A stretch of 64,000 nt of DNA from positions 62,001-126,000 of the forward strand of contig NZ_MECJ01000007.1 in assembly GCF_014596475.1 (NCBI RefSeq), given 5' to 3'. How positions within the stretch are numbered: the first letter of the stretch is position 1; each line of letters starts with the position of its first letter. This DNA comes from Streptomyces sp. CBMA152. Lineage in GTDB: Bacteria > Actinomycetota > Actinomycetes > Streptomycetales > Streptomycetaceae. The translations under genes and the position numbers were made by a program. The notes under the pieces are model-generated. The model worked only from the letters and a program-made list of their open reading frames with translations. It did not search any database and was not told where the DNA came from. Below are positions 1 to 8,589 of the stretch, piece by piece.

Positions 1-773
1 ACGCGGAGCAGTGGCTCGTCGACCGGATCGCGGACGCAGCCGAGGGCGTGGGCCGCCAGGCGCTGACCGTCGGAGTGATCGGCGGGCGGGGCGGCGCCGG
101 CGCGTCCACGCTTGCCTGCGCCCTCGCGGTGACGGCGGCCAAGGCCGGCCGGCGCACCATGCTCGTCGACGGGGACCCGCTGGGCGGCGGTCTGGACGTG
201 CTGCTCGGGGGTGAGCAGGCCGAGGGCAGGCGATGGCCGGATTTCGCCGCTTCCCGGGGCCGGGTCGCCGGGGGCGCCCTTGAGGAGTCCCTGCCCTGGC
301 TGCACTCGCTGCGGGTGCTCAGCTGGGACCGGGGCGACTCGGTGGTGATCCCGGCCGAGGCGATGCGGGCGGTCCTCGCGGCCGCGCGCAGGCGCGGCGG
401 TGTGGTGGTCGTCGACCTGCCCAGGCGGGTGGACGACGCGGTGGCCGAGGCGCTCGCCCAGCTCGACCTCGGCCTGCTGGTCGTCCCCGGCGAACTGCGC
501 GCGGTCGCCGCCGCCAACCGGGTCGCGTCCTCGGTCGGCATGGTCCTGCGGGACCTGCGCGCGGTGGTGCGAGGCCCGTACGCGGCGGGCCTCGACGAAC
601 AGTGGGTGGCGGCCGCCCTCGGGCTCCCTCTGGCAGGCGAACTGCCCATGGAATACGGCCTCTTGGAGGCCCAGGAGAACGGGGCGCCGCCGGGCAGTCA
701 GACGCGCGGGTCCCTGTCCCGCTTCTGCACGGCCTTCTGGGAGCAGGCCCTGACGGGAGGTGCGGTCTCATGA
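1..773 (+). CDS. TadZ/CpaE (Ssd)-like ParA-family ATPase, 5' partial
   Basis: The reading frame is already open at base 3 and its true start lies before the window, so only the C-terminal part (about 257 residues) is seen. A ParA/MinD-like fold begins with a P-loop region read as GGRGGAGAST, followed by a DGDPLGGGLD switch I-like segment and a VVVVDLPR strand. The lysines of the usual KGGxGKT motif are missing, as in TadZ/Ssd proteins linked to Tad pili. The stop overlaps the tadA start (ATGA), so the two are translationally coupled. The likely role is polar or septal placement of the pilus machine; in Mycobacterium tuberculosis the homologue is called septum site-determining protein (Rv3660c). 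Confidence 0.85.
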   Translation, partial: AEQWLVDRIADAAEGVGRQALTVGVIGGRGGAGASTLACALAVTAAKAGRRTMLVDGDPLGGGLDVLLGGEQAEGRRWPDFAASRGRVAGGALEESLPWLHSLRVLSWDRGDSVVIPAEAMRAVLAAARRRGGVVVVDLPRRVDDAVAEALAQLDLGLLVVPGELRAVAAANRVASSVGMVLRDLRAVVRGPYAAGLDEQWVAAALGLPLAGELPMEYGLLEAQENGAPPGSQTRGSLSRFCTAFWEQALTGGAVS

Positions 774-1966
774 GTACGGATGTGTCCCCGGGCGGCACGG
801 CGGGCGGGCTCGCAGGCTCGCCCGGGCCGCTGCTCGACGCGGTACGCCGACGGCTCGCGGAGAGCGGCGCCGAGCCGACCCCCGCGCGCGTGGCGGCCGC
901 GCTGCGGGCCCAGGGTCGGCTCCTCGGCGACGCGGAAATCCTGGGCGGCGCCGAGCGGTTGCGCTCCGAGCTGGTCGGGACGGGGCCGCTGGAGCCCCTG
1001 CTCGCCGATCCGGCCGTCACCGACGTCCTGGTGTCCGCGCCGGACCGGGTGTGGGTGGACCGGGGCTCCGGACTGGAACTCACCAGCGTCCGCTTCAGCG
1101 ACACGGCCGCGGTGCGCAGACTGGCCCAGCGTCTGGCGGCGGTCGCGGGGCGGCGCCTCGACGACGCCCGGCCGTGGGTGGACGCGCGACTGCCGGACGG
1201 GACGCGGATGCACGCGGTGCTCGCGCCGGTCGCGGTCGGGGCGGACTGTCTGTCACTGCGGGTGGTGCGGCCCAGGGCGTTCTCGCTGGACGAACTGGTC
1301 GCCGCCGGGACGGTCCCGCCGGGCGGGGACGGGGTGCTGCGGGCACTCATCCAGGCCCGGGTCTCGTTCCTGGTCAGCGGGGGCACGGGCACGGGCAAGA
1401 CGACCCTGCTCTCCACCCTGCTCGGCCTGGTGGGCGAGCGCGAACGGATCGTACTGGCGGAGGACTCGGCCGAGTTGAGGCCCGACCATCCGCACGTAGT
1501 GCGGCTGGAGTCGCGGCCCGCCAACCAGGAAGGCGCGGGTCTGGTGACCCTGCGGGACCTGGTGCGCCAGGCCCTGCGGATGCGCCCGGACCGGCTCGTC
1601 GTGGGCGAGGTGCGCGGCGCCGAGGTCACCGATCTGCTGGCCGCGCTCAACACCGGCCACGACGGCGGCTGCGGCACCGTGCACGCCAACACGGCGGCGG
1701 ACGTCCCCGCCCGTCTGGAGGCGCTGGGCACGGCGGCCGGGCTCGACCGGGCGGCCCTGCACAGCCAGTTGGCGGCGGCGCTGTCGGTCGTCCTCCATCT
1801 CGTACGGGACAGGGCCGGGCGGCGCCGGGTCGCCGAGGTCCGGGTGCTGGAGCGCGACGAGGCGGGGCTGGTGGTGGCCGTTCCCGCGCTGCGCTGGGCC
1901 AAGGGCGGCTTCGCCCAGGAGCGCGGCTGGGAACGGCTGCGGGTGCTGCTGGGAGGAGCGTGGTGA
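770..1966 (+). CDS. tadA: TadA/CpaF-family secretion ATPase
   Basis: This 398-residue protein is the hexameric motor ATPase of a Tad (Flp) pilus, a type II/IV secretion-family cytoplasmic enzyme. The Walker A motif GGTGTGKTT is at about residues 204-212. An Asp box (VLAEDSAELRP) and the RMRPDRLVVGEVRG stretch with the catalytic Glu follow, then a His box near GHDGGCGTVHANT. The ATG at 770 overlaps the upstream stop, and the downstream gene overlaps in turn (GTGA), typical of a tightly coupled operon. An upstream in-frame extension was rejected because it runs inside the preceding gene. Confidence 0.95.
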   Translation: MSTDVSPGGTAGGLAGSPGPLLDAVRRRLAESGAEPTPARVAAALRAQGRLLGDAEILGGAERLRSELVGTGPLEPLLADPAVTDVLVSAPDRVWVDRGSGLELTSVRFSDTAAVRRLAQRLAAVAGRRLDDARPWVDARLPDGTRMHAVLAPVAVGADCLSLRVVRPRAFSLDELVAAGTVPPGGDGVLRALIQARVSFLVSGGTGTGKTTLLSTLLGLVGERERIVLAEDSAELRPDHPHVVRLESRPANQEGAGLVTLRDLVRQALRMRPDRLVVGEVRGAEVTDLLAALNTGHDGGCGTVHANTAADVPARLEALGTAAGLDRAALHSQLAAALSVVLHLVRDRAGRRRVAEVRVLERDEAGLVVAVPALRWAKGGFAQERGWERLRVLLGGAW

Positions 1967-2841
1967 CGAACTGGACGGCGGCGGACTCGGCCGCCCTGGT
2001 CACCCCGGCCTCGGCGGCGGCCGTCTGTGCCTTCGCGGCGGCCTGGCTCTCGGTGGGGCGGGACCAGGGGCTGCGCAGGGCACGGCTGGTGCTCGTGGGG
2101 GCTGCGGTCGAGCCGGAGGAGCCGCCGTGGGGGCGGCTCTGGGAGCGGCTGCGCGATCGGGCACGGCCGGAGTGGCTGTGCCTGCCGGTCGCGGTGGTCG
2201 TGGCGGTGCTGGCGGACTCGGTGCTGCCGCTGGCCGCCGGGGTGGTGGCGGTGCCGCTGATGGGGCGGTGGCTGCGGGCCCGGGAGCGCGAGCGGGCGAA
2301 GTGGCGGCGCGGCGACGAGGTGGTCGCGTGGTGCGGGGTGGTGGCCGGGGAGTTGCGGGCGGGACGCCAGCCCGGCCAGGCGCTGGCGGTGGCTGCGCGG
2401 GACACGGAAGCGCTGGGCGAGGCCGAGGCGCAGGTGCTGGCGGCCGCGAGGTTCGGCGGCGATGTGGCGTTGGAGCTGCGGGTGGCGGCCCGGGAGCCGG
2501 GCGCGGAAGGGCTCGCCGGGGTGGCCGCGTGCTGGCAGGTGGCGGTCGACGGCGGCACGGGCCTCGCGGCCGGCCTGGAGCGCCTGGAGGCCGCGTTACG
2601 GGCCGATCGGGAGCAACAGGAGGAGCTGCGCGCCCAGTTGACCGGGCCGCGCACCACGGCCGTGCTGCTGGCCCTGCTCCCGGTGCTCGGTCTGCTGCTC
2701 GGCACCGCGATGGGCGCGAGCCCGTTGCGCGTACTGCTGCACACCCCGGTCGGCTTCGGCTGCCTGGTGGTCGCCGGGGCCCTGGAGTTCGCGGGGCTGT
2801 GCTGGACGGCGCGGATCGTCAGGACGGGGGAGAAGGGGTGA
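1963..2841 (+). CDS. tadB: TadB-like type II secretion F-domain protein
   Basis: This 292-residue membrane protein carries a T2SS/Tad platform (F) domain. An N-terminal hydrophobic segment is followed by a pair near residues 70-100, then a soluble part rich in Arg and Glu with the conserved GELRAGRQPGQAL region, and two C-terminal membrane helices. The GTG at 1963 overlaps the tadA stop as GTGA and has GGGAGGAG just upstream; a GTG at 1960 is the alternative start. With TadC it would form the inner-membrane platform that TadA drives. Family assignment is firm; pairing with TadC is inferred from the gene order. Confidence 0.88.
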   Translation: MTNWTAADSAALVTPASAAAVCAFAAAWLSVGRDQGLRRARLVLVGAAVEPEEPPWGRLWERLRDRARPEWLCLPVAVVVAVLADSVLPLAAGVVAVPLMGRWLRARERERAKWRRGDEVVAWCGVVAGELRAGRQPGQALAVAARDTEALGEAEAQVLAAARFGGDVALELRVAAREPGAEGLAGVAACWQVAVDGGTGLAAGLERLEAALRADREQQEELRAQLTGPRTTAVLLALLPVLGLLLGTAMGASPLRVLLHTPVGFGCLVVAGALEFAGLCWTARIVRTGEKG

Positions 2842-3740
2842 GCGGGGTGTGGGTGGCCGCTGCCGGGCTCCGGGGCGCCGGACTCGCGAGCTCGGTCTCG
2901 GACGCGGCTCAGGAAGTTCTGCGGGATGTTTTCCACAGGCTGGGGGTGGTGACGGCGATCGTGGCCCTGCTCCTGTGGACAGGGCTGGAGGCGGCGCGCC
3001 GTAGACGCGAACGGGCGGTCCGGCGACGGGGAGTGGCCCTGTTGGCGGCGACCGAGGACGCGCTGTCCATGCTCACGGGACGCGGCCGAGTGCGGGACCG
3101 GATGCAGGCGTGGCTGCCGAGTCAGGCGTCGGGGCGATCGATGCGCTTACGGGACTGGGTCGGGCCGCTGGGGGTCCTGGCCGGTGCGTACGTACTGATC
3201 GGCGGGGTGCCGGGGGCGGCGGTCGGGCTGGCGGGGGCGTACGGGGTGAGGCGCTGGGGGCGGCGCCGCAAGCCGGAGGGGGCGCGTGCCGAATCCGGAG
3301 TGGCGGACCCCGAACTGCCGCTCGCCGCCGACCTGCTGGCCGCCTGTCTGTCCGCCGGGGCTGGGCCCCGCGAGGCGGCGGGCGCGGTCGGGGAGTCGCT
3401 GGACGGCCCGGTGGGACGGCGGCTGGCGCAGATCGCGGCGGAGCTACGGCTGGGCGGCGACCCGGCCGAGGCGTGGGGGAGGTTGGGGGAGATACCGGGC
3501 GCGGCGGGGCTGGCCCGCTGTCTGGAGCGGGCCGGTTCGTCGGGGGCGCCCGCGGCGGGGCCGGTCGGGCGGGTGGCCGAGCGCTGTCGGGCCGAGCGGG
3601 CCCGTACGACGGCGGCCCGGGCCAGACGGGCGGGCGTACTGATCACCGGCCCACTGGGCCTCTGCTTCCTGCCCGCGTTTCTCGCGGCCGGGGTGGCCCC
3701 GGTGGTCATCGGCCTGGCGAGCGGGCTGCTCAAGCACTGA
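2838..3740 (+). CDS. tadC: TadC-like type II secretion F-domain protein
   Basis: This 300-residue platform protein has one hydrophobic segment near residues 30-50, a pair around residues 110-140 and a C-terminal pair after residue 260. The F-domain pattern is visible: LPLAADLLAACLSAGAGP, then an amphipathic helix, then the terminal helices. The GTG start at 2838 overlaps the tadB stop. The next gene begins 104 bases after its stop, so the pilin may also have its own promoter or be attenuated. It probably heterodimerises with TadB, as in other Tad systems. Confidence 0.87.
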   Translation: MSGVWVAAAGLRGAGLASSVSDAAQEVLRDVFHRLGVVTAIVALLLWTGLEAARRRRERAVRRRGVALLAATEDALSMLTGRGRVRDRMQAWLPSQASGRSMRLRDWVGPLGVLAGAYVLIGGVPGAAVGLAGAYGVRRWGRRRKPEGARAESGVADPELPLAADLLAACLSAGAGPREAAGAVGESLDGPVGRRLAQIAAELRLGGDPAEAWGRLGEIPGAAGLARCLERAGSSGAPAAGPVGRVAERCRAERARTTAARARRAGVLITGPLGLCFLPAFLAAGVAPVVIGLASGLLKH

Positions 3741-3844
3741 GTCCGGCGCCGCGAGCGGCCACCCACACGGGATCCACAACGGGCAGTTCACAGCGGGCGA
3801 TTCACCACACACAAGCAACAACGGGCAACCAACAAGGGGTTGAG

Positions 3845-4042
3845 ATGAAGACGATGAAGGCATGGATGCGGCGTGCCGCGCACGGGCTGCGCGGGGACGC
3901 CGGGATGACGACCAGTGAATACGCGGTCGGAACGATCGCCGCGTGCGGCTTCGCGGCGGTGCTCTACAAGGTGGTGACGAGCGGGGCCGTCTCCTCGGCT
4001 CTTCAGTCGCTGGTGGAGAGGGCGCTCAATGTCCAGTTCTGA
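3845..4042 (+). CDS. Flp-type pilin (DUF4244)
   Basis: This 65-residue protein has the architecture of a short Flp prepilin. A basic leader (residues 1-19) ends in a glycine/alanine-glycine region, followed by the MTTSEYAVGT motif with the Glu five residues into the mature part, a single hydrophobic helix (about residues 30-48) and a short tail. The DUF4244 family fits length and motif. No prepilin peptidase is encoded in the window, so processing must come from elsewhere. The ATG at 3845 has GGGTTGAG upstream. Its stop region overlaps the next gene, so pilin and minor pilin are coupled. Confidence 0.9.
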   Translation: MKTMKAWMRRAAHGLRGDAGMTTSEYAVGTIAACGFAAVLYKVVTSGAVSSALQSLVERALNVQF

Positions 4043-4424
4043 GGGCGGGTGCGCCCGTCCAGCCGAACCCAGTCCAGGCGCTGACCGGGGCTTTGTGACG
4101 GCGGAGGCGGCCGTGGCGATACCGGCACTGGCGTTGTTCGCCCTGGCCCTGCTCTGGGCGGTGATGGCGGCCGCCGCGCAGATCGAGTGCGTGGACGCGG
4201 CCCGGGCGGGGGCGCGGGCGGCCGCACGGTCCGAGGCCGAGGGCGCGGTGCTGGCGGCCGCGCGCTCGGCGGCGCCGGACGGGGCACGGGTCATGCTCGG
4301 CCGCAGCGGCGACCTGTGGCGCGTCCGGGTGGAGGCTCCGACGCCCGGTCCCGGCGCGCTGGCCCTCACGCTGACGGCCGACGCCGACGCCCTCGCCGAG
4401 GACACGGTCGGGGAGGAGCAATGA
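4029..4424 (+). CDS. TadE-family minor pseudopilin
   Basis: This 131-residue protein has a short polar N-terminus ending in RGFVTAEAAVAIPALALFALAL. The glycine, the +5-type Glu and the hydrophobic helix are diagnostic of TadE-like pseudopilins. A small soluble domain follows the helix. The start at 4029 lies 14 bases inside the end of the pilin gene. It is probably incorporated at the tip or base of the Flp pilus, with the same unidentified prepilin peptidase as the major pilin. Confidence 0.88.
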   Translation: MSSSEGGCARPAEPSPGADRGFVTAEAAVAIPALALFALALLWAVMAAAAQIECVDAARAGARAAARSEAEGAVLAAARSAAPDGARVMLGRSGDLWRVRVEAPTPGPGALALTLTADADALAEDTVGEEQ

Positions 4425-4930
4425 GGGCGGGGGTGGGCCGGGCGCTGAGAGGGTTCCGGGACGGCGGCCAGGGCCGTGATGTGACTCGATGGCGGCGCTG
4501 GCACCGGCCCTGGCGCCGGGACCGCCACCACCCTGGCCCCCGCCACAACGACCAGGGCTTCGCGACCGTCTGGGTGGCTGTCGCCGTCTCCGCGCTCTGT
4601 GTGGTGTTCGCGGGCGTCCTCGCGCTGGGGCAGGCCGTCGCGGCCCGGCACCGGGCGGGCGGCGCCGCGGACCTGGCCGCGCTGGCGGCGGCCGACCGGG
4701 CACTGTGGGGCACGGCCGACGCCTGCGGCGCGGCGGCCCGGGTCGCCGGTGCGCAGGGCGGCCAGGTGGTGCGGTGCGCGGTGACCGGGGAGATCGCCGA
4801 TGTGACCGTACGGGCCAGGTTCGGCCCGTACGGCCCGGCGGTCAGGTCCCGGGCGGGCCCGGCGGCTCCGCCCCCGTACCGGCTTCCGGAACGGGCTCCG
4901 GGGCCGGGGCCTCCCGGAGCAGTTCGGTGA
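4421..4930 (+). CDS. TadG-like / Rv3654c-family TadE-like protein
   Basis: This 169-residue protein has a basic, His- and Arg-rich N-terminal 45 residues, a DQGFATVWVAVAV helix start resembling the TadE/TadG hydrophobic segment, then the AARHRAGGAADLAALAAA motif typical of Rv3654c-like proteins encoded last in actinobacterial tad loci. The ATG overlaps the preceding stop (ATGA). The last 89 bases overlap the 3' end of the convergent helicase gene, so the Pro-rich C-terminus is read over sequence that codes on the other strand. Function inside the pilus is inferred from position. Confidence 0.82.
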   Translation: MRAGVGRALRGFRDGGQGRDVTRWRRWHRPWRRDRHHPGPRHNDQGFATVWVAVAVSALCVVFAGVLALGQAVAARHRAGGAADLAALAAADRALWGTADACGAAARVAGAQGGQVVRCAVTGEIADVTVRARFGPYGPAVRSRAGPAAPPPYRLPERAPGPGPPGAVR

Positions 4931-7349
4931 GCAGGCGCACCGCGCCCCGCTTGTGCAGGGGGTCGTTGCCGTTGCCGCACTTGGGGGACTGCACGCACGA
5001 CGGGCAGCCGGCCTCGCACTCACAGGAGGAGATGGCCTCGCGGGTCGCGGTCAGCCACTCCCGCGCGGTGTGGAAGGCGCGTTCGGCGAATCCGGCGCCA
5101 CCGGGGTGGCCGTCGTACACGAAGACCGTCGGCAGCAAGGTGTCCGGATGGAGCGGCACCGAGACGCCGCCGATGTCCCAGCGGTCGCACGTGGCGAAGA
5201 GCGGCAGCATCCCGATGGAGGCGTGCTCGGCGGCGTGCAGGGCGCCGCCCAGGATCTCCGGGTTGATCCGGGCGGCATCCAGCTGGTCCTCGGTGACCGT
5301 CCACCACACGGCCCGGGTGCGCAGGGTGCGGGGCGGCAGGTCCAGCTTGGACTCGCCGAGCACCTCGCCGGTGATGAGTTTGCGGCGCAGAAAGGAGACG
5401 ACCTGGTTGGTGACCTCGACGGAGCCGTAGCAGAGGCGGCCGGCTCCCCACGGGATCTCGGTGTCGGTTTCGAGAACGGAGATGGAGGTGGTGTCCCTGG
5501 CGACAGTCGAATAGGGCGGATTGGCCTCCTCGACGAGGGCGGCGGAATCCTCCAGGTCCAGATGCTTCACCAGGTACGTACGGCCCTGGTGGAGGTGGAC
5601 GGCGCCGTCGTGGACGGTGGTGTGGGCGGCGGACGCGTCGACCGTGCCGAGCAGCCGTCCCGTCGAGGCCTCGACGATCTGGACCGGGCGGCCCCCCTCG
5701 CCCCGGATGTCGGCGAGGTCGGCGGCCCGCTCGCGGCGGGTCCAGTGCCAGCCCGACGCCCGTCGCCGGAGCAGCTTCGCGGCCTCCAGCTGCGGCATCA
5801 GCCCCGGGCTCGCCGGGCCGAAGAGCTCCAGGTCGGCCTCGGTGAGCGGGAGTTCGGCGGCGGCCGCGCACAGGTGCGGGGCGAGGACGTAGGGGTTGTC
5901 CGGGTCGAGCACGGTCGACTCGACGGGCTGCTGGAACAGCGCCTCGGGGTGGTGGACGAGGTAGGTGTCCAGCGGGTCGTCGCGGGCGACCAGGACGGCC
6001 AGCGCGCCCTCGCCCGACCGTCCGGCCCGGCCCGCCTGCTGCCACAGGGAGGCCCGGGTGCCGGGATAGCCGGAGATGATCACGGCGTCGAGGCCCGACA
6101 CGTCGATGCCGAGTTCCAGGGCGGAGGTGGCGGCCAGGCCCAGGAGTTCCCCGGAGTGCAGGGCCTGCTCCAGGGCCCGGCGCTCCTCGGGCAGGTAGCC
6201 GCCCCGGTAGGCGGCGACCCGGCGGGCGAGGGCGCGGTCCACCTCGTACAGCCGTTCCTGGGCGATGACGGCGATGAGTTCGGCGCCGCGCCGCGAGCGT
6301 ACGAAGGCGACCGTGCGCACGCCCTGGACGGCCAGGTCGGTGAGGAGGTCGGCGGTCTCGGCGGTGGCGGTGCGGCGTACGGGCGCGCCCTTCTCGCCGT
6401 GGAGTTCGGTGAGCGGCGGCTCCCACAGGGCGAAGACCAGTTCGCCGCGCGGGGAGGCGTCGTCGGCGACCTCGACGACGGGCAGGCCGGTGAGGCGGTG
6501 GGCGGCCACGGAGGGCTGCGCCGCCGTGGCGGAGGCGAGGAGGAAGACGGGATCGGCGCCGTAGCGGGCGCACAGACGGCGCAGGCGGCGCAGGACCTGG
6601 GCGACATGGGAGCCGAAGACGCCCCGGTAGGTGTGGCACTCGTCGATGACCACGTAGCGCAGTGAGCGCAGGAAGGAGGACCACTTGGGGTGGGAGGGGA
6701 GTATGCCCCGGTGCAGCATGTCCGGATTGGTGAGGACGTAGTTGGCGTACTGGCGTACCCATTCGCGTTCCTCGACCGGGGTGTCGCCGTCGTAGACGGC
6801 GGGCCGGATCGCGTTGCCCAGGGGCGCCGCGAGGGCCTTCACCGAGCGGCGCTGGTCGGCCGCGAGGGCCTTGGTGGGGGCAAGGTAGAGGGCGGTGGCG
6901 CCGCGTCCGTTGGGGGCCTCGGAGCCGTCGAGCAGGGTGGTGAGGACGGGGGCGAAGTATGCCAGGGACTTGCCGGAGGCGGTGCCGGTGGCGATGACGA
7001 CGGACTCGCCGGCCAGGGCGTGCTCGGCGGCGGCCGCCTGGTGGGCCCAGGGATGCTCGACGCCGGCCAGCTGAATGGCGTTGATCACTTCTGGGCGGAT
7101 GCGGTGGGGCCAGACGGCATGGCGGCCCTCTCGTGGGGGCAAGTGCTCCGTATGAGTGATGCGCGCAGCCCGGTCCGCACCCGCGGCGAGCCGGTGCAGG
7201 ACGGTGCCCGGGTCGGGTCGTTCACCCGTGCCCGTGGCGGGTGTTCTGGGGTACTGATTCCTGGCCATCGGCACCGAGTGTGTCACTGGCGTGACGGACA
7301 ATGGTCCGAAGGCGTCGTGCATGGCTGCTGGTAAGTGATTGAATGCCAT
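4842..7349 (-). CDS. DEAD/DEAH-box helicase with DUF1998 (MrfA/YprA type)
   Basis: This 835-residue superfamily 2 helicase has a Walker A-like ATGTASGKS (about residues 120-130), a DECH Walker B motif, LLASATAA (motif III) and a C-terminal helicase domain ending QQAGRAGRSGEG (motif VI). The C-terminus carries the four-cysteine cluster CECEAGCPSCVQSPKC of DUF1998, which in MrfA binds a metal and is linked to DNA repair. The start ATG at 7349 is the first in frame; internal Met codons at 7322 and 7268 are possible because no strong ribosome site is visible. It is divergent from bldG, with 79 bases between. Confidence 0.92.
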   Translation of the reverse strand: MAFNHLPAAMHDAFGPLSVTPVTHSVPMARNQYPRTPATGTGERPDPGTVLHRLAAGADRAARITHTEHLPPREGRHAVWPHRIRPEVINAIQLAGVEHPWAHQAAAAEHALAGESVVIATGTASGKSLAYFAPVLTTLLDGSEAPNGRGATALYLAPTKALAADQRRSVKALAAPLGNAIRPAVYDGDTPVEEREWVRQYANYVLTNPDMLHRGILPSHPKWSSFLRSLRYVVIDECHTYRGVFGSHVAQVLRRLRRLCARYGADPVFLLASATAAQPSVAAHRLTGLPVVEVADDASPRGELVFALWEPPLTELHGEKGAPVRRTATAETADLLTDLAVQGVRTVAFVRSRRGAELIAVIAQERLYEVDRALARRVAAYRGGYLPEERRALEQALHSGELLGLAATSALELGIDVSGLDAVIISGYPGTRASLWQQAGRAGRSGEGALAVLVARDDPLDTYLVHHPEALFQQPVESTVLDPDNPYVLAPHLCAAAAELPLTEADLELFGPASPGLMPQLEAAKLLRRRASGWHWTRRERAADLADIRGEGGRPVQIVEASTGRLLGTVDASAAHTTVHDGAVHLHQGRTYLVKHLDLEDSAALVEEANPPYSTVARDTTSISVLETDTEIPWGAGRLCYGSVEVTNQVVSFLRRKLITGEVLGESKLDLPPRTLRTRAVWWTVTEDQLDAARINPEILGGALHAAEHASIGMLPLFATCDRWDIGGVSVPLHPDTLLPTVFVYDGHPGGAGFAERAFHTAREWLTATREAISSCECEAGCPSCVQSPKCGNGNDPLHKRGAVRLLTELLREAPAPEPVPEAGTGAEPPGPPGT

Positions 7350-7428
7350 CGCGGCTGGCGATCCGTTCTCTGGCTCCGCCGGGGAGACTCAGGGGGCGGC
7401 CGCTCGATAGCAAGGTGCTGGAGGATCC

Positions 7429-7782
7429 GTGGACCTGTCCCTGTCGACTCGCAATGTGTCCGGCCCTGGTGGCGACCGTACGGTCGTCGAGGTCGGTGGC
7501 GAGATTGATGTGTATACCGCGCCCAAGCTGCGCGAGCAGTTGGTCGAGTTGGTGAACGACGGCAGCTACCACCTGGTTGTCGACATGGAGGGCGTGGACT
7601 TCCTCGACTCCACCGGTCTCGGCGTGCTCGTGGGCGGACTCAAGCGTGTCCGCGCCCATGAGGGCTCGCTGCGGCTCGTCTGCAACCAGGAGCGCATTCT
7701 GAAGATCTTCCGGATCACCGGGCTCACCAAGGTGTTCCCGATCCACAGCTCGGTCGATGAGGCCGTCAACGCGACCGACTGA
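7429..7782 (+). CDS. bldG: Anti-sigma factor antagonist BldG (STAS domain)
   Basis: This 117-residue STAS protein is nearly identical, as I recall it, to BldG of Streptomyces coelicolor, which controls aerial mycelium formation and antibiotic production. The phosphorylatable serine lies in [11 protein letters not shown] at residue 61. In S. coelicolor it is Ser57; the four-residue offset comes from a small insertion (SGPGGD) after the first strand. It starts at GTG 7429 with GGAGGA eight bases upstream. The next gene encodes the partner kinase/anti-sigma factor, as is standard for this locus. Confidence 0.96.
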   Translation: MDLSLSTRNVSGPGGDRTVVEVGGEIDVYTAPKLREQLVELVNDGSYHLVVDMEGVDFLDSTGLGVLVGGLKRVRAHEGSLRLVCNQERILKIFRITGLTKVFPIHSSVDEAVNATD

Positions 7783-7885
7783 CGGCGGCCGTCCCTGGAC
7801 GGCTCCGGAGGAAGGACAGGGGCACCGGGCCTCACCAAGGCCCGGGGCCTCTGAGACGCACGCCCGTATGCCCGAGGGGGATCGC

Positions 7886-8329
7886 ATGGCCACCGTTGAA
7901 CTCCGCTTCAGCGCCCAGCCCGAACATGTCCGGACGGCCCGCCTGGTGGCGGCCGCCGTGGCGCGCCGGGCCGGAGTGGACGAGGCGGTCCTCGACGAGG
8001 TGAGGCTGGCCGTCGGCGAGGCGTGCAGCCGCGCCGTCGGGCTGCACCGTGCGTACGGGGTGGCCGCGCCGGTGCGGGTCGTGCTGACCGAGGAGGAGAA
8101 GGCGTTCTCCATCGAGGTCGGCGACGAGGTGCCCGGTACCGGTTCGGGGGGCGCCGCACCGGGTGCCCGGGACGCCGCGTCCCAGGACGAGCTGGACGAC
8201 GCGGGCGAGGACGAGATGGGCCTCGCGGTCATCAGTGGCCTCGTCGACGACGTGGAGGTCACTTCGGACGAGTCCGGCGGTGTCATCCGCATGACCTGGC
8301 CGACGACCGAGGCCCCTGCCATGCCCTGA
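7886..8329 (+). CDS. RsbW/SpoIIAB-like anti-sigma factor downstream of bldG
   Basis: This 147-residue HATPase_c-like protein contains the N-box region DEVRLAVGEACSRAV and a later MGLAVISGLVDDVE segment. The expected role is a serine kinase/anti-sigma factor that phosphorylates BldG and binds a sigma factor. I chose ATG 7886 because GAGGGGG lies five bases upstream; ATG 7868 is in frame but has no ribosome site. The gap to bldG is 103 bases. An acidic linker (DELDDAGEDE) interrupts the ATPase fold between the two motif blocks, so the G-boxes are weak. A strong terminator follows. Confidence 0.88.
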   Translation: MATVELRFSAQPEHVRTARLVAAAVARRAGVDEAVLDEVRLAVGEACSRAVGLHRAYGVAAPVRVVLTEEEKAFSIEVGDEVPGTGSGGAAPGARDAASQDELDDAGEDEMGLAVISGLVDDVEVTSDESGGVIRMTWPTTEAPAMP

Positions 8330-8364
8330 GCGTGCCCTGACGTTTTTCTTGATCCCCGCTGTGG

Positions 8365-8389
8365 AGGCCCTGCTGAGCAGGGCCTTTTT
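8365..8389 (+). terminator. Rho-independent terminator after the bldG operon
   Basis: A perfect 9-bp stem (AGGCCCTGC with GCAGGGCCT), a TGA loop and five Ts lie 36 bases after the anti-sigma gene stop. This is an unusually canonical terminator for such GC-rich DNA. Confidence 0.9.
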
Positions 8390-8522
8390 CTGTTGTAAAG
8401 ATTATTTTCGCGATCCCGGATGAGGCGTCAATGCTTTTGCCCCATTACCGCTTTCGGGGGCCTTTGTGTGGCGCGATCATTTGCTGAGGAGCAACTGAAG
8501 GTCAATTCCGCTGGCCGCGCCC

Positions 8523-8551
8523 TGTTTTGATCGTGTTCCGCTCCCTACAAT
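8523..8551 (+). promoter_or_regulatory. Candidate hppA promoter
   Basis: A TACAAT hexamer at 8546-8551 matches the -10 consensus well. A weak -35-like TGTTTT lies 17 bases upstream (8523-8528). The start codon of hppA is 39 bases downstream with an AAGGAGGA ribosome site. The surrounding DNA (8390-8530) is notably AT-rich for this window. Confidence 0.5.
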
Positions 8552-8589
8552 CCGTCCACATCTTGAGCTCTGAGCGTCAAGGAGGACGA

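Noticed and set aside
319..1902. Minus-strand ORF opposite tadA
   Set aside because: Ser/Arg/Pro-rich shadow; the plus strand has the full secretion ATPase.
8390..8580. AT-richer region before hppA as a possible riboswitch
   Set aside because: I could not find a conserved aptamer core; a simple promoter explains it.
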